Positions 1 to 8,008 of a DNA stretch of 44,204 bases are shown here, piece by piece. The notes below the pieces were generated by a model. It did not search any database and had not been told where the DNA came from. It saw nothing but the letters and a program-made list of their open reading frames with translations. The stretch lies in NCBI GenBank assembly GCA_017625835.1, contig JAGAKF010000065.1:1-44204 (forward strand), given 5' to 3'. Both the position numbers and the translations under genes were made by a program. The stretch's first letter is position 1, and each line of letters opens with the position of its first letter. The DNA is from Clostridia bacterium (GTDB lineage Bacteria; Bacillota; Clostridia; Oscillospirales; Acutalibacteraceae).

Positions 1-42
1 CCTGCCAATTAGTTTCAAGAATCAAATAGCGTATATCTGTTA

Positions 43-73
43 AAAAGAGCAGTTCAAAACGAACTGCTCTTTT
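43..73 (-). terminator. Rho-independent terminator of the DapA-family gene
   Basis: Perfect 13-bp stem (43-55 pairing with 61-73) with a 5-base loop. Read on the minus strand it lies just past the stop codon of the lyase gene and is followed by a run of T, as expected for an intrinsic terminator. Confidence 0.85.
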
Positions 74-75
74 AC

Positions 76-1002
76 TTATTTTATAAGGCTTCTTACCTCT
101 TCCTCAGCAATCATAAGGTCATCAATTATCATTCTCTGATATTTTGTGAACTTTTTACGATCGCACGAACGGGACCAGAGGCTCATCGGAACTCCGACCT
201 TGTTCATATGGTACTTAGCTGTCTGCGGATAAGCAAGAGCTTCAAGGAAAGAGCTGAGGCAAAGGAAATTCTGCACTGTCTGAGCCTTTTTCTCGTCCTT
301 ATCGTAATTTTCGCAGAGCCATGCATAAAGATCAGGATGGAAGTTTGCCATAATTCCCGAAAAACCTGCAGCGCCGTTTTTAAGAGTATAAAGAAGAGTC
401 TGAGAGTTTGCATTGTAGAGTCTTATTGAGGTTCCTTTAATCTGCTCAAGACGGCGATCAAGCTCATCAGGATCGCAGCAAGTATCTTTAATAAATGTGA
501 ATCTGCCCGTTGAGATACACCAATCAAGGATTTTCTCGGTAAGAAGACGCTTGTAGGGATAGGGGCACTCGTAGATACCGATTGCGATATCTTCAGGAAG
601 CCTGCTGAGAAGCTTCTCAGCGTTTTTAATCCACACATCGTCACCGTCGTTCTGAAGATCAAGACGGTTGCTTACCCAGACGATTGCATCAACGCCCGTT
701 TCTGCAATAGCTGTAAGCTCGCGTACCTGAGCGTCCATATCGTCAGAATTATGACCCGAAGCAACAACTGAAACGTCCTTACCGCTTGCTTTTACGGTTT
801 CAACAACAGTCTTTGCGATTTTAACCTTTTCTTCAAGAGAAAGATAAACCATTTCACTTGACTGGCAAACAGCAAAAATACCTGTGCAACCGTTTTCAAT
901 ATACCAGTTTGTAATATTCTTAACTGCTTCATAATCAACTGTATTGTCATCGTGATACGGTGTAATCATCGTTGGAAATGTACCAAAATTAATGTCTTTC
1001 AT
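76..1002 (-). CDS. Dihydrodipicolinate synthase/N-acetylneuraminate lyase family protein
   Basis: 308-residue protein covering a whole class I aldolase TIM barrel of the DapA/NanA family. Members cleave or form 2-keto acids through a lysine Schiff base, usually with pyruvate as one partner. The Schiff-base lysine is K172 in FIKDT and the partner tyrosine is Y144 in GIYECPYPY. The usual GTTGE pyruvate-binding motif is replaced by CQSSE (46-50), so this is not classical DapA; a sugar-acid or sialic-acid-like lyase is more likely, but the substrate cannot be read from sequence. The ATG has a GAGGT ribosome site. It diverges from a dehydrogenase-like gene and has its own promoter and terminator. 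Confidence 0.85.
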   Translation of the reverse strand: MKDINFGTFPTMITPYHDDNTVDYEAVKNITNWYIENGCTGIFAVCQSSEMVYLSLEEKVKIAKTVVETVKASGKDVSVVASGHNSDDMDAQVRELTAIAETGVDAIVWVSNRLDLQNDGDDVWIKNAEKLLSRLPEDIAIGIYECPYPYKRLLTEKILDWCISTGRFTFIKDTCCDPDELDRRLEQIKGTSIRLYNANSQTLLYTLKNGAAGFSGIMANFHPDLYAWLCENYDKDEKKAQTVQNFLCLSSFLEALAYPQTAKYHMNKVGVPMSLWSRSCDRKKFTKYQRMIIDDLMIAEEEVRSLIK

Positions 1003-1017
1003 TTTAAATACCTCGTT

Positions 1018-1101
1018 TCAGTTGTTTTGATATGATTGTACTGATATGTAAATTCCGCCACCATCTGAAAGTTCCGAACCGAAGCTTTCAGGGAGAATCA
1101 T
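1018..1101 (-). CDS. Possible 27-residue leader ORF upstream of the lyase
   Basis: Small ORF within the lyase leader: ATG at 1101, preceded on the minus strand by AGGTGAG six bases away, stop 15 bases before the lyase start. The predicted transcript start (about 1113) lies just upstream. No homology is recognised, and its reality rests only on the ribosome site and position. It could equally be chance, since the reading frame also stays open further upstream. Confidence 0.25.
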   Translation of the reverse strand: MILPESFGSELSDGGGIYISVQSYQNN

Positions 1102-1119
1102 CAGCAACTCACCTGCAAT

Positions 1120-1148
1120 ATTATATACCCGTACAATTTTAAAATCAA
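1120..1148 (-). promoter_or_regulatory. Sigma-A promoter of the DapA-family gene
   Basis: On the minus strand: TTGATT (1148-1143), 17-base spacer, TATAAT (1125-1120). This gives a leader of about 110 bases before the lyase ATG. Confidence 0.65.
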
Positions 1149-1223
1149 GTGAATTGAACAAATAAAGCTCTTTGTGAATATACAGTTTTGCTCAGCAGAT
1201 AATAGAAAAAAGGAGTGGATCAT

Positions 1224-2243
1224 ATGGCTGAAATTTATCTTCCCGAAAAAATCATATTTGAAAGAAACGCACTTGAGCATTTTTCTGCAGGAAAGGCTGA
1301 GCGAATTATACTTATCTGTGACAGCGAAAATGTCCTTAACCGCGGAATTTTTGACCTTACTAAAAGCAGATGTTCAAAAACAGCTTCGCACGTCAGCACA
1401 ATTTTCAACACAAACGTTCATGAGCTTTACAATCTTGCCTGCGAAGAGTTTTTTTCGCACGAAGCTGATCTTATAATTGCAATCGGTTCGGGTGCAGTCA
1501 TTGACTGCGGTATGCTTCTGACAAACGAAAGTGGCGCAAAATTCACCGCTATCCCCTGCTGTTGCGCTTCATCACTGACTGATTTTGAAAACAGCAGATA
1601 TTATTCTTACCGTCACTCTCCGTCGACTCTGATTCTCGATCCTGCACTTATTCAGAACGAAGCCTCATCCACTGTGGCTTACGACGCACTTGCGGCATTT
1701 TCTTTTGCAATTGATACGCTGTCCTCGACGGACAACATCATAACCCGCTCCCTAGCCGTTCACGGTGCCGTCGGCATTTTCAGAAACATTATCCCTGCCT
1801 ACAGGGGCGACATTTCATCGCTTGAAAAGTTGATGTACTCAATGTATTTTGCAGTAGCATCACACCGTAACTCCAGAGGGATTGAAGGCTCTCATCTTAA
1901 CAAAGTCAGCAGTTTTTTTGCGGATTTTGGTTACTCAAAATCATCTTTATGCGCACTTATCCTGCCGAATATTATGGAATACGAAGAGGAGCGCATCCGT
2001 GATGAGCTTTTCGGAATTGCGACCGCTGTGGGACTTGCACAGCCGGATGATGATCCGCCGTTTGCAAATATAAAGCTCATTGATGAAATACGCAGAATTC
2101 AGGCTTGTGTCGGAGTACCGCGGGCTGTTTCGGGATTCAACCTTACAGAAAATGCATATCAGACAAGAAAAATACACAGCACTGTTTCCGACGATCTGCT
2201 CGATCTTTGCTACTACGGAAGCTTTAAGTTTATGAAATTATAA
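1224..2243 (+). CDS. Degenerate iron-containing alcohol dehydrogenase family protein
   Basis: 339-residue protein with the overall pattern of the group III (iron) alcohol dehydrogenase/dehydroquinate-synthase-like fold: a dinucleotide-binding IIAIGSGAVID segment (84-94), a LILDPALI strand (136-143), and an all-alpha C-terminal half. The family's metal site seems lost. In the gapless stretch after LDP, the Asp and His of the DALTHAIE motif align with A157 and F161, and the later MAHPLG and PHG histidine motifs align with residues 223-240, which lack them. The NAD-loop motif GTGSE is also absent (CCASSL). It is therefore either a non-canonical enzyme or a pseudoenzyme. ATG 1224 is chosen over GTG 1215 because AAGGAG (1210-1215) sits 8 bases before it. 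Confidence 0.7.
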   Translation: MAEIYLPEKIIFERNALEHFSAGKAERIILICDSENVLNRGIFDLTKSRCSKTASHVSTIFNTNVHELYNLACEEFFSHEADLIIAIGSGAVIDCGMLLTNESGAKFTAIPCCCASSLTDFENSRYYSYRHSPSTLILDPALIQNEASSTVAYDALAAFSFAIDTLSSTDNIITRSLAVHGAVGIFRNIIPAYRGDISSLEKLMYSMYFAVASHRNSRGIEGSHLNKVSSFFADFGYSKSSLCALILPNIMEYEEERIRDELFGIATAVGLAQPDDDPPFANIKLIDEIRRIQACVGVPRAVSGFNLTENAYQTRKIHSTVSDDLLDLCYYGSFKFMKL

Positions 2244-2245
2244 AA

Positions 2246-2275
2246 AAGGATGGCAGATTTCACTCTGTCATCCTT
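2246..2275 (-). terminator. Terminator of deoB, overlapping the 3' end of the dehydrogenase-like unit
   Basis: 12-bp stem (2246-2257 with 2264-2275, one G-T pair), 6-base loop. The T-run is on the minus strand, so it chiefly serves deoB; the hairpin may also end plus-strand transcripts. Confidence 0.75.
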
Positions 2276-2279
2276 AACT

Positions 2280-3440
2280 TTATATTATTTCTTTTATAAA
2301 CGATTCTCCGTCACAGTCGAACGGTATTTCAAAATAATCTGCAACAGTTGCGGCAATGTCGGCAAAGCTTTGACGGGTACCAAGGTTTACAGGCTTAACC
2401 GGCTTTCCATAAACCACAAGCGGAGTATACTCACGCGTGTGGTCGGTGTGACTGTCGCCGGGGTCACAACCGTGGTCTGCCGTAATCATAAGAATATCTT
2501 CTTCTTTCATCTTGCTGACAAACGACGGCAACCAATTATCAAAGGCAGTAAAAGCTTTTGCATATCCGTCAACATCCTGACGGTGACCGTACAGCATATC
2601 GTAATCAACAAGATTTACAAAACACAGGCCTTCGAAATCTTTCCCGACAGCTTCAAGCGTTTTATCCATTCCGTCTGCATTGCAGGACGTGAATACATAT
2701 TCGTTGACACCCTTGCCTGCAAAAATATCATATATTTTACCGATTGCATAAACATTTTTTCCGTTTTCGGAAAGTGCATCAAGTAAAGTTTTTCTCGGCG
2801 GTTCAAGAGAAAAATCGTGACGGTTCGAGGTCCGTCGGAAATCAGGATATTCACCCTCAAAAGGTCTGGCAATTACACGCCCTACGGCATTTTCTCCGCA
2901 CAGAATCTCCCGTGCAATTCTGCAGTGTTCATAAAGCTTTTCAGGGGGAACTATACTTTCGTGCGCGGCAATCTGAAAAACACTGTCTGCCGATGTGTAA
3001 ACAATAAGATCTCCCGTTTCAATATGCTGTCTGCCGTAATCACGGATAACATCAGTTCCCGAATACGGTTTGTTGCAAAGAATGCCTCTTCCCGTACAAC
3101 GTGAGAACTCATCAAGCACATTCTGAGGGAAACCGTAAGGGTAAGTCGGAAGCGGATTTTCAGAAACAATTCCCGATATCTCCCAATGACCGATCGTAGT
3201 ATCCTTTCCTTTGGACTTTTCAGTCATCCGAGCAACAGCTGCCAAAGGATTTTCGGTTTTCGTAAGATAATCAACTCCGTCAATATTGCCAAGACCGAGT
3301 CTTATCAAATTTTCAGCCGAGAAAAACGGTGAAAGTGATATTCTTTTTAATGTATTGCAATTTTCGTCCCCGAAATCAACACAGTCGGGCATAGCACCGA
3401 TACCGCACGAATCAAGAACAATCAGAAAAACACGTTTCAT
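2280..3440 (-). CDS. deoB: Phosphopentomutase
   Basis: 386 residues, the normal size for DeoB, a cytoplasmic alkaline-phosphatase-superfamily enzyme that interconverts ribose/deoxyribose 1-phosphate and 5-phosphate in nucleoside salvage. Recognisable family motifs: VLDSCGIGAMPD near the N-terminus (metal-binding Asp), KDTTIGHWE with the phosphorylated threonine, DYDMLYGHRQD, and ITADHGCDPG with SHTDHTRE supplying the remaining Mn ligands. It is monocistronic here, with a strong promoter (3470-3498) and its own terminator; other deo genes are not in the window. Start ATG at 3440 follows an AGAGGTG ribosome site. Confidence 0.96.
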   Translation of the reverse strand: MKRVFLIVLDSCGIGAMPDCVDFGDENCNTLKRISLSPFFSAENLIRLGLGNIDGVDYLTKTENPLAAVARMTEKSKGKDTTIGHWEISGIVSENPLPTYPYGFPQNVLDEFSRCTGRGILCNKPYSGTDVIRDYGRQHIETGDLIVYTSADSVFQIAAHESIVPPEKLYEHCRIAREILCGENAVGRVIARPFEGEYPDFRRTSNRHDFSLEPPRKTLLDALSENGKNVYAIGKIYDIFAGKGVNEYVFTSCNADGMDKTLEAVGKDFEGLCFVNLVDYDMLYGHRQDVDGYAKAFTAFDNWLPSFVSKMKEEDILMITADHGCDPGDSHTDHTREYTPLVVYGKPVKPVNLGTRQSFADIAATVADYFEIPFDCDGESFIKEII

Positions 3441-3469
3441 AACACACCTCTCAAACCGAGTATATGATA

Positions 3470-3498
3470 ATTATATTTGCATAAAAATCAAAAGTCAA
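3470..3498 (-). promoter_or_regulatory. deoB promoter
   Basis: On the minus strand: TTGACT (3498-3493), 17-base spacer, TATAAT (3475-3470). Confidence 0.75.
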
Positions 3499-3537
3499 CT
3501 TCCGTCAGACAAACAGATTTTCTTTTTTGTGGAACTT

Positions 3538-3572
3538 AACTAAATATTTTTCCGTTGAAGAAATATTTAGTT
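3538..3572. promoter_or_regulatory. Operator-like perfect inverted repeat upstream of the first symporter
   Basis: Perfect 12-bp arms AACTAAATATTT (3538-3549) and AAATATTTAGTT (3561-3572) separated by 11 bases. The right arm overlaps the first two bases of the -35 box of the symporter promoter. Neither flanking gene ends here, so a terminator role is unlikely; a dimeric repressor site is inferred. Confidence 0.5.
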
Positions 3573-3599
3573 GAATTTTTTTACAGACTATGATATAAT
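3571..3599 (+). promoter_or_regulatory. Promoter of the first GPH symporter gene
   Basis: TTGAAT (3571-3576), 17-base spacer, TATAAT (3594-3599) with an extended -10 TG at 3591-3592. Confidence 0.75.
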
Positions 3600-3639
3600 G
3601 ATTAAAATTTGTATAATTATGTCTGAAGGAGGCGGTATA

Positions 3640-5160
3640 ATGGCAGAAAGTGCTGTAGCTGTTAAGGACAATGTAACAGAGCAGCAGGAAGTTAAGGCCG
3701 GTCGTACCATATCAAATACCCGACGTTATGTCGGCTCAAGGGAAACAGCTGCATATGTTGTTTATGACATCTCACAGAGTTTTAACATAAACAAATATCA
3801 GGACGTTTTCATCACCGATATCGTTCAGGTCGGTTTGAGTTTCCAGACGCTGGTTACGTTTATTATCGGTATTTGGGACGTTATCAACGACATTTTCCTT
3901 GCAGCAATCGTTGACAGAACAAGAACGAGGTTGGGTAAATTCAGACCCTGGCTCCTTCTTTCTGCAGGTCCCGGTTTCCTGATCTCTATGGTTTTCTGGT
4001 TGTTGCCGGTACTCTTCGCAGGCACCAGCCCCTACCATGCAGGTAAGCTGGCGTTCTACTTGATCTTCCAACTTGTAAAGAACCTAAACGATTCACTTAA
4101 CGCAATCTCAAGAACCGGTATGCTTTCGACAATCACGCCGAACGTTATTGAAAGAACACGACTGATCACTCAGGCAAGCTTGTTCTCCGGTTTCATCGAG
4201 AAGGCTCCCGAAATCCTTATGGGCTTGCTCATTGACCTTGTTAACCACGGTGCAATCAAGATTCCGATGAAAGCTCTGTACGTTTCTGCAGGTCTTGTTA
4301 CTTCGGGCGCAGTCAGCTTTATGGGATTCTTCTTCGTGTTCTCAACGAAGGAAAGAGTTCTTCAGCGAAACGAGAAACCGAGTATTCTCCAGGGCTTCAA
4401 GTCAATCCTTAACAATAAGCCGTTGCTTATCCTCACTCTTACAGAGTTCCTTTCAGCTTTCGGCTTGAATACAGGTCTTAACTACTACTACATAAACGTT
4501 CTCGGATTTGCTTCAATGAGTACAATCGTTGGTATCCCCGGTGCAGTCGTTTCCCCGACAAGTTACGCCTGGGTTACAAAGGCACGTGAGAAGTTCTCCA
4601 CGAGAACATTGTGGATCGCAAGTTCACACGTCAGCGACGTTCTTATGCTCGGCGTTTACTTCATCGGCTCCATCAACAATAACTACAAGAAGCTTGCAGT
4701 TATGATCCCTGCGTTTATGATCAGAGAGACAATCTGGATGGCATTCTGGGGTATCAAGAGTGTTATTCCCGAAGAAATGCGTAACGAATCTATCGACTAC
4801 GGTGAATGGAAGAACGGCTACCGTACAGAGGGTATGACAGGTGTTGCAAAGAACCTTGCACAGAAGCTCGTAGGTACACTCGGCGGTACAATCAAGTCCG
4901 CTATCCTCGCAAGCATCGGCTATAAAGAGGGCGCAGGCTTCGGCAACCAGTCAGCACAGACTGAAAGACTTCTCTTCACAATGTGTACATTGCTTCCGAC
5001 AGTCACAGGTATCCTCGGTCTTATCCCGAAATTCTTCTACGACCTTTCAGGTGAGAAGAAAGAGCGTATGTACCGCGAACTTGCTGAACGCCGTCAGAGC
5101 GTTGTTAATCAGATGAAGGAAATCGACTCAAACGCTTCAGATAATTCTTCAAAATCTTAA
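3640..5160 (+). CDS. MFS transporter, GPH (glycoside-pentoside-hexuronide):cation symporter family, copy 1
   Basis: 506-residue polytopic membrane protein of the MelB-like GPH family, which imports sugars or glycosides with Na+ or H+. The N-terminal half has the typical loop DRTRTRLGKFRPW after the second helices, and the C-terminal half shows the helix-rich repeat ending in FFYDLSGEKKERMY followed by a hydrophilic tail. It is about 80% identical by eye to the next gene, indicating a recent tandem duplication. ATG 3640 is chosen because AAGGAGG (3626-3632) precedes it by 7 bases; the longer frame from 3571 would begin inside the promoter. Substrate is unknown; lysines are mostly AAG, suggesting good expression. 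Confidence 0.88.
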   Translation: MAESAVAVKDNVTEQQEVKAGRTISNTRRYVGSRETAAYVVYDISQSFNINKYQDVFITDIVQVGLSFQTLVTFIIGIWDVINDIFLAAIVDRTRTRLGKFRPWLLLSAGPGFLISMVFWLLPVLFAGTSPYHAGKLAFYLIFQLVKNLNDSLNAISRTGMLSTITPNVIERTRLITQASLFSGFIEKAPEILMGLLIDLVNHGAIKIPMKALYVSAGLVTSGAVSFMGFFFVFSTKERVLQRNEKPSILQGFKSILNNKPLLILTLTEFLSAFGLNTGLNYYYINVLGFASMSTIVGIPGAVVSPTSYAWVTKAREKFSTRTLWIASSHVSDVLMLGVYFIGSINNNYKKLAVMIPAFMIRETIWMAFWGIKSVIPEEMRNESIDYGEWKNGYRTEGMTGVAKNLAQKLVGTLGGTIKSAILASIGYKEGAGFGNQSAQTERLLFTMCTLLPTVTGILGLIPKFFYDLSGEKKERMYRELAERRQSVVNQMKEIDSNASDNSSKS

Positions 5161-5168
5161 TAAACATT

Positions 5169-5196
5169 AAAGGGCAGAAAAATCTGCCCTTTTTTT
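5169..5196 (+). terminator. Terminator between the two symporter genes
   Basis: 10-bp stem (5169-5178 with 5183-5192), AAAA loop, followed by a T-run. The two symporter genes are therefore probably separate transcripts. Confidence 0.88.
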
Positions 5197-5197
5197 G

Positions 5198-5226
5198 TTG
5201 CAACTTGAGTTATAATGTGGTATAAT
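5198..5226 (+). promoter_or_regulatory. Promoter of the second GPH symporter gene
   Basis: TTGCAA (5198-5203), 17-base spacer, TATAAT (5221-5226); a second TATAAT lies at 5211-5216. The 12-bp inverted repeat found upstream of copy 1 is absent here. Confidence 0.7.
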
Positions 5227-5268
5227 TGAATTGCTATTTTAAGTATTTTTCGAAAGGAGAAAATTTAA

Positions 5269-6765
5269 ATGTCAGACAGCGCAGTTTCCGTTCAGCAGCA
5301 AGAAGAGAAAGCGGCGCGCTCCATATCCAACCATCGACGTTACGTTGGTTCGAAGGAAACAACTGCATATGTTGTTTATGATATCTCTCAGAGCTTTAAC
5401 ATAAACAAGTATCAGGACATTTTCATTACTGACATCGTTCAGGTCGGTTTGAAATTCCAGACAGTTGTTACATTCATCAACGGTATATGGGACGTTATCA
5501 ACGATATCTTTCTTGCCGCAATGGTGGACAGAACAAGAACGAGATTAGGTAAATTCAGACCCTGGCTTCTTTTCGCCGCAGGTCCCGGATTCTTCCTTTC
5601 AATCGTCTACTGGATTCTTCCCATTCTGTTTGCGAACACAGGTCCTTACCATATGGGTAAGTTGATCTTCTACCTGTTATTCCACGTTGTTAACGAGGTT
5701 ATCGGTACAATCAGCGGAATCGCAAGAACAGGTATGCTTTCGACGATCACACCGAACGTTATCGAACGAACGCGACTGATCACTCAGGCTCAGTTGCTTT
5801 CCGGTTTTGTTGAAAAGGCTCCTGAAATTCTTATGGGTCTTCTCATCGACCTTGTTAACCACGGTGTTCTTAAGATACCGATGAAAGCTCTGTTTATTTC
5901 GGGCGGTGTTTTCACTACGGCTGTTGCAAGTGCTATGGGTCTCTTCTTCGTATTCACAACGAAGGAAAGAATCCTCCAGCGTAACGAAAAGCCGAGCGTA
6001 TTCCAGGGCTTCAAGTCAATCCTGAACAACAAGCCTTTGCTCATCCTTACCTTGACTGAGTTCCTTTCAGCTTTCGGTATGGACACAGGTGTAAACTACT
6101 ACTACATAAACGTTCTCGGTTTTGCATCAATGACCACAATCGTTGGTATCCCCGGTGCTTTCGTGTCACCCACAAGCTTTGCCTGGGTTACAAAAGCAAG
6201 AGAGAAATTCTCAACAAGAGTTTTGTGGATCGCAAGTTCACACATCAGCGACGTGCTTATGTTAGGCGTATTTGCTGTCGGTTCTATCAACAAGAACTAC
6301 AAGAAGCTTGCAGTTATGATTCCTGCATTTATGATCAGAGAGACAATCTGGATGGCCTTCTGGGGTATCAAGAATGTTATTCCTGAGGAAATGCGTAACG
6401 AAACCATTGACTACGGTGAATGGAAGAACGGTTACAGAACAGAGGGTATCACAGGTGTTGCAAAAGACCTTTCCAGAAAACTCGTAAGCACACTCGGTGC
6501 TACAATCAAGTCTGCGATCCTTGCTAACATCGGCTATAAAGAGGGCGCAGGTTTCGGTAACCAGAGTGCAAAGACAGAGTACTATCTCTTCATGATGTGT
6601 ACACTGCTTCCGACAGTTACAGGTATTCTCGGTCTCATTCCGAAGTTCTTCTATGACCTTTCAGGTGAGAAGAAAGAGCGTATGTACCGCGAACTTGCTG
6701 AACGTCGTCAGAGTGTTATCGATCAGATGAAAGAGGTTGACGAAAAACCCCTCGAAGAGAAATAA
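5269..6765 (+). CDS. MFS transporter, GPH (glycoside-pentoside-hexuronide):cation symporter family, copy 2
   Basis: 498-residue paralogue of the preceding gene, collinear along its whole length, with the same cytoplasmic loop DRTRTRLGKFRPW, the same FFYDLSGEKKERMY end and a slightly shorter tail. Differences cluster in membrane segments around residues 100-150 and 190-240, compatible with altered substrate or expression specialisation. AAAGGAG precedes the ATG by 8 bases. It has a separate promoter and follows a terminator, so the duplicates can be regulated independently. The likely role is sugar or glycoside uptake; the substrate cannot be assigned. Confidence 0.88.
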   Translation: MSDSAVSVQQQEEKAARSISNHRRYVGSKETTAYVVYDISQSFNINKYQDIFITDIVQVGLKFQTVVTFINGIWDVINDIFLAAMVDRTRTRLGKFRPWLLFAAGPGFFLSIVYWILPILFANTGPYHMGKLIFYLLFHVVNEVIGTISGIARTGMLSTITPNVIERTRLITQAQLLSGFVEKAPEILMGLLIDLVNHGVLKIPMKALFISGGVFTTAVASAMGLFFVFTTKERILQRNEKPSVFQGFKSILNNKPLLILTLTEFLSAFGMDTGVNYYYINVLGFASMTTIVGIPGAFVSPTSFAWVTKAREKFSTRVLWIASSHISDVLMLGVFAVGSINKNYKKLAVMIPAFMIRETIWMAFWGIKNVIPEEMRNETIDYGEWKNGYRTEGITGVAKDLSRKLVSTLGATIKSAILANIGYKEGAGFGNQSAKTEYYLFMMCTLLPTVTGILGLIPKFFYDLSGEKKERMYRELAERRQSVIDQMKEVDEKPLEEK

Positions 6766-6781
6766 TACTTAACAAAAAATT

Positions 6782-6814
6782 AAACGGTGGAAGTTAAGCT
6801 TCCACCGTTTTTTT
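6782..6814. terminator. Bidirectional terminator between symporter 2 and the MFS carrier
   Basis: 12-bp perfect stem (6782-6793 with 6799-6810), 5-base loop, T-runs on both strands. The last codons of the convergent MFS gene lie inside it. Confidence 0.85.
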
Positions 6815-8008
6815 ATGTTCTTTTTTTGACAGTGCCATAATTGCGATTATCATTGTTATCGGGAATACAACGGAAATCATCAGTCCGAATTTAAGAGGAT
6901 CAAAGTTCATTGAAGATTCCCTTACGCTGTCAGAAACAACGCCTGCGAGCCACGGGCCGAATGCACAGCCGAAGTCGCCGAAAACAGCAAGCATTGCAAA
7001 AAGCGGTGTTCCTCCGCGCGGGAAAAACTTTGAAGCAAAGCTGAATACTCCGGGCCACATTGTCGCAACTGAAAGTCCGCATAAACCGCAGCCGACAAGC
7101 GATGCAACAGGAGCTTTTGAGAGCGTTGAAATAAGATATGCCACCACGCACAATACTGCGCTGAATGCGAGGACTTTTTTGATATCAATCTTGTCCCCTA
7201 CTATTCCGAAAACTACTCTTCCCGACGCCATCAAGAAAGCGAAAAGACACGGCCCGAGCAGATCGCCCGTAAGCTTGTCCACTCCAAGGCTTTTCTCGGC
7301 AAAGGTTGATGCCCACTGTGCCATTGCAAGCTCGCTTGCGCCCGAGCAAAGCATCATAACCGTAAGAAGAATGAACGTTCCGTTTCTGAAAAGCTCACTC
7401 ACCTTCATCTCGTCCTCGCCTTCGGGAACGGGCGGAAAAATCGGCACACGCATAAAAGCAAACATATTCACAAGCGGAATTATTGCCCAGAGCATCGGCG
7501 CATAAACCCAGTTTTCAGTTCCGACAAATTTAATTGCAACCGTCGTCAGCAATACAACGGACATCTGTCCCCAACAATAGAACGAGTGAAGAAAACTCAT
7601 TTCGCCTGATTTATTGTCAAGCGGTAAGCCTTCGACAATAGGACTGACAAGAACTTCTATAAGTCCCGAACCCGTAGCATAAATAATTATCGGGATTACA
7701 AGGCCTATGTAATGGTTTTCCATCGCTCGCGGCAGAACTCCCAGAAGGCAAAGCCCGACAGAGCTGAAAACGTGGGCAAGGACAATTGAAGTTCTGTATC
7801 CGAGCTTCGCGATAACTTTTACGGAAGCGATATCGACGAAAAGCTGTGTTATGAAATTAAGCATTATCAGCCAGCTTATTTTGGTGTAATTTATGTCAAA
7901 TTCATTCTGAAAAACAACATAAAAAAGGGGTGCTAAATTATTAATAATCGCCTGCACGAAATACCCCGTGTAGCAGGCGATTTTTGTAGACATATATTTT
8001 CTACTCAT
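6794..8008 (-). CDS. MFS transporter, sugar-carrier (FucP-like) type
   Basis: 404 residues with about twelve hydrophobic segments and a short charged C-terminus (KKEHKK). The order of helices, the acidic cytoplasmic loop between halves (PVPEGEDEMKVSELFRNGTF, about residues 197-216) and the GGTPLFAMLAVFGDFGCAFGP segment in the C-half resemble the sugar-type FucP-like branch of the major facilitator superfamily; a sugar substrate is inferred only from this and from neighbours. GAGG lies three bases before the ATG and the gene overlaps the upstream small gene by 8 bases, so the two are translationally coupled. Confidence 0.8.
   Translation of the reverse strand: MSRKYMSTKIACYTGYFVQAIINNLAPLFYVVFQNEFDINYTKISWLIMLNFITQLFVDIASVKVIAKLGYRTSIVLAHVFSSVGLCLLGVLPRAMENHYIGLVIPIIIYATGSGLIEVLVSPIVEGLPLDNKSGEMSFLHSFYCWGQMSVVLLTTVAIKFVGTENWVYAPMLWAIIPLVNMFAFMRVPIFPPVPEGEDEMKVSELFRNGTFILLTVMMLCSGASELAMAQWASTFAEKSLGVDKLTGDLLGPCLFAFLMASGRVVFGIVGDKIDIKKVLAFSAVLCVVAYLISTLSKAPVASLVGCGLCGLSVATMWPGVFSFASKFFPRGGTPLFAMLAVFGDFGCAFGPWLAGVVSDSVRESSMNFDPLKFGLMISVVFPITMIIAIMALSKKEHKKTVEA

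Noticed and set aside
2250-2786. 178-residue plus-strand frame starting in the terminator and running through deoB
   Set aside because: It opens inside the terminator hairpin and is antisense to the end of an intact phosphopentomutase; no motif seen.
2815-2845. GGTTCGA-like string suggesting a tRNA T-arm
   Set aside because: It is inside deoB coding sequence and no acceptor, D or anticodon stems can be formed around it.
3571-3639. Upstream extension of symporter 1 (ATG at 3571 frame)
   Set aside because: Extension would begin at the -35 box and lacks a ribosome site; ATG 3640 has AAGGAGG at good spacing and matches the paralogue's N-terminus.
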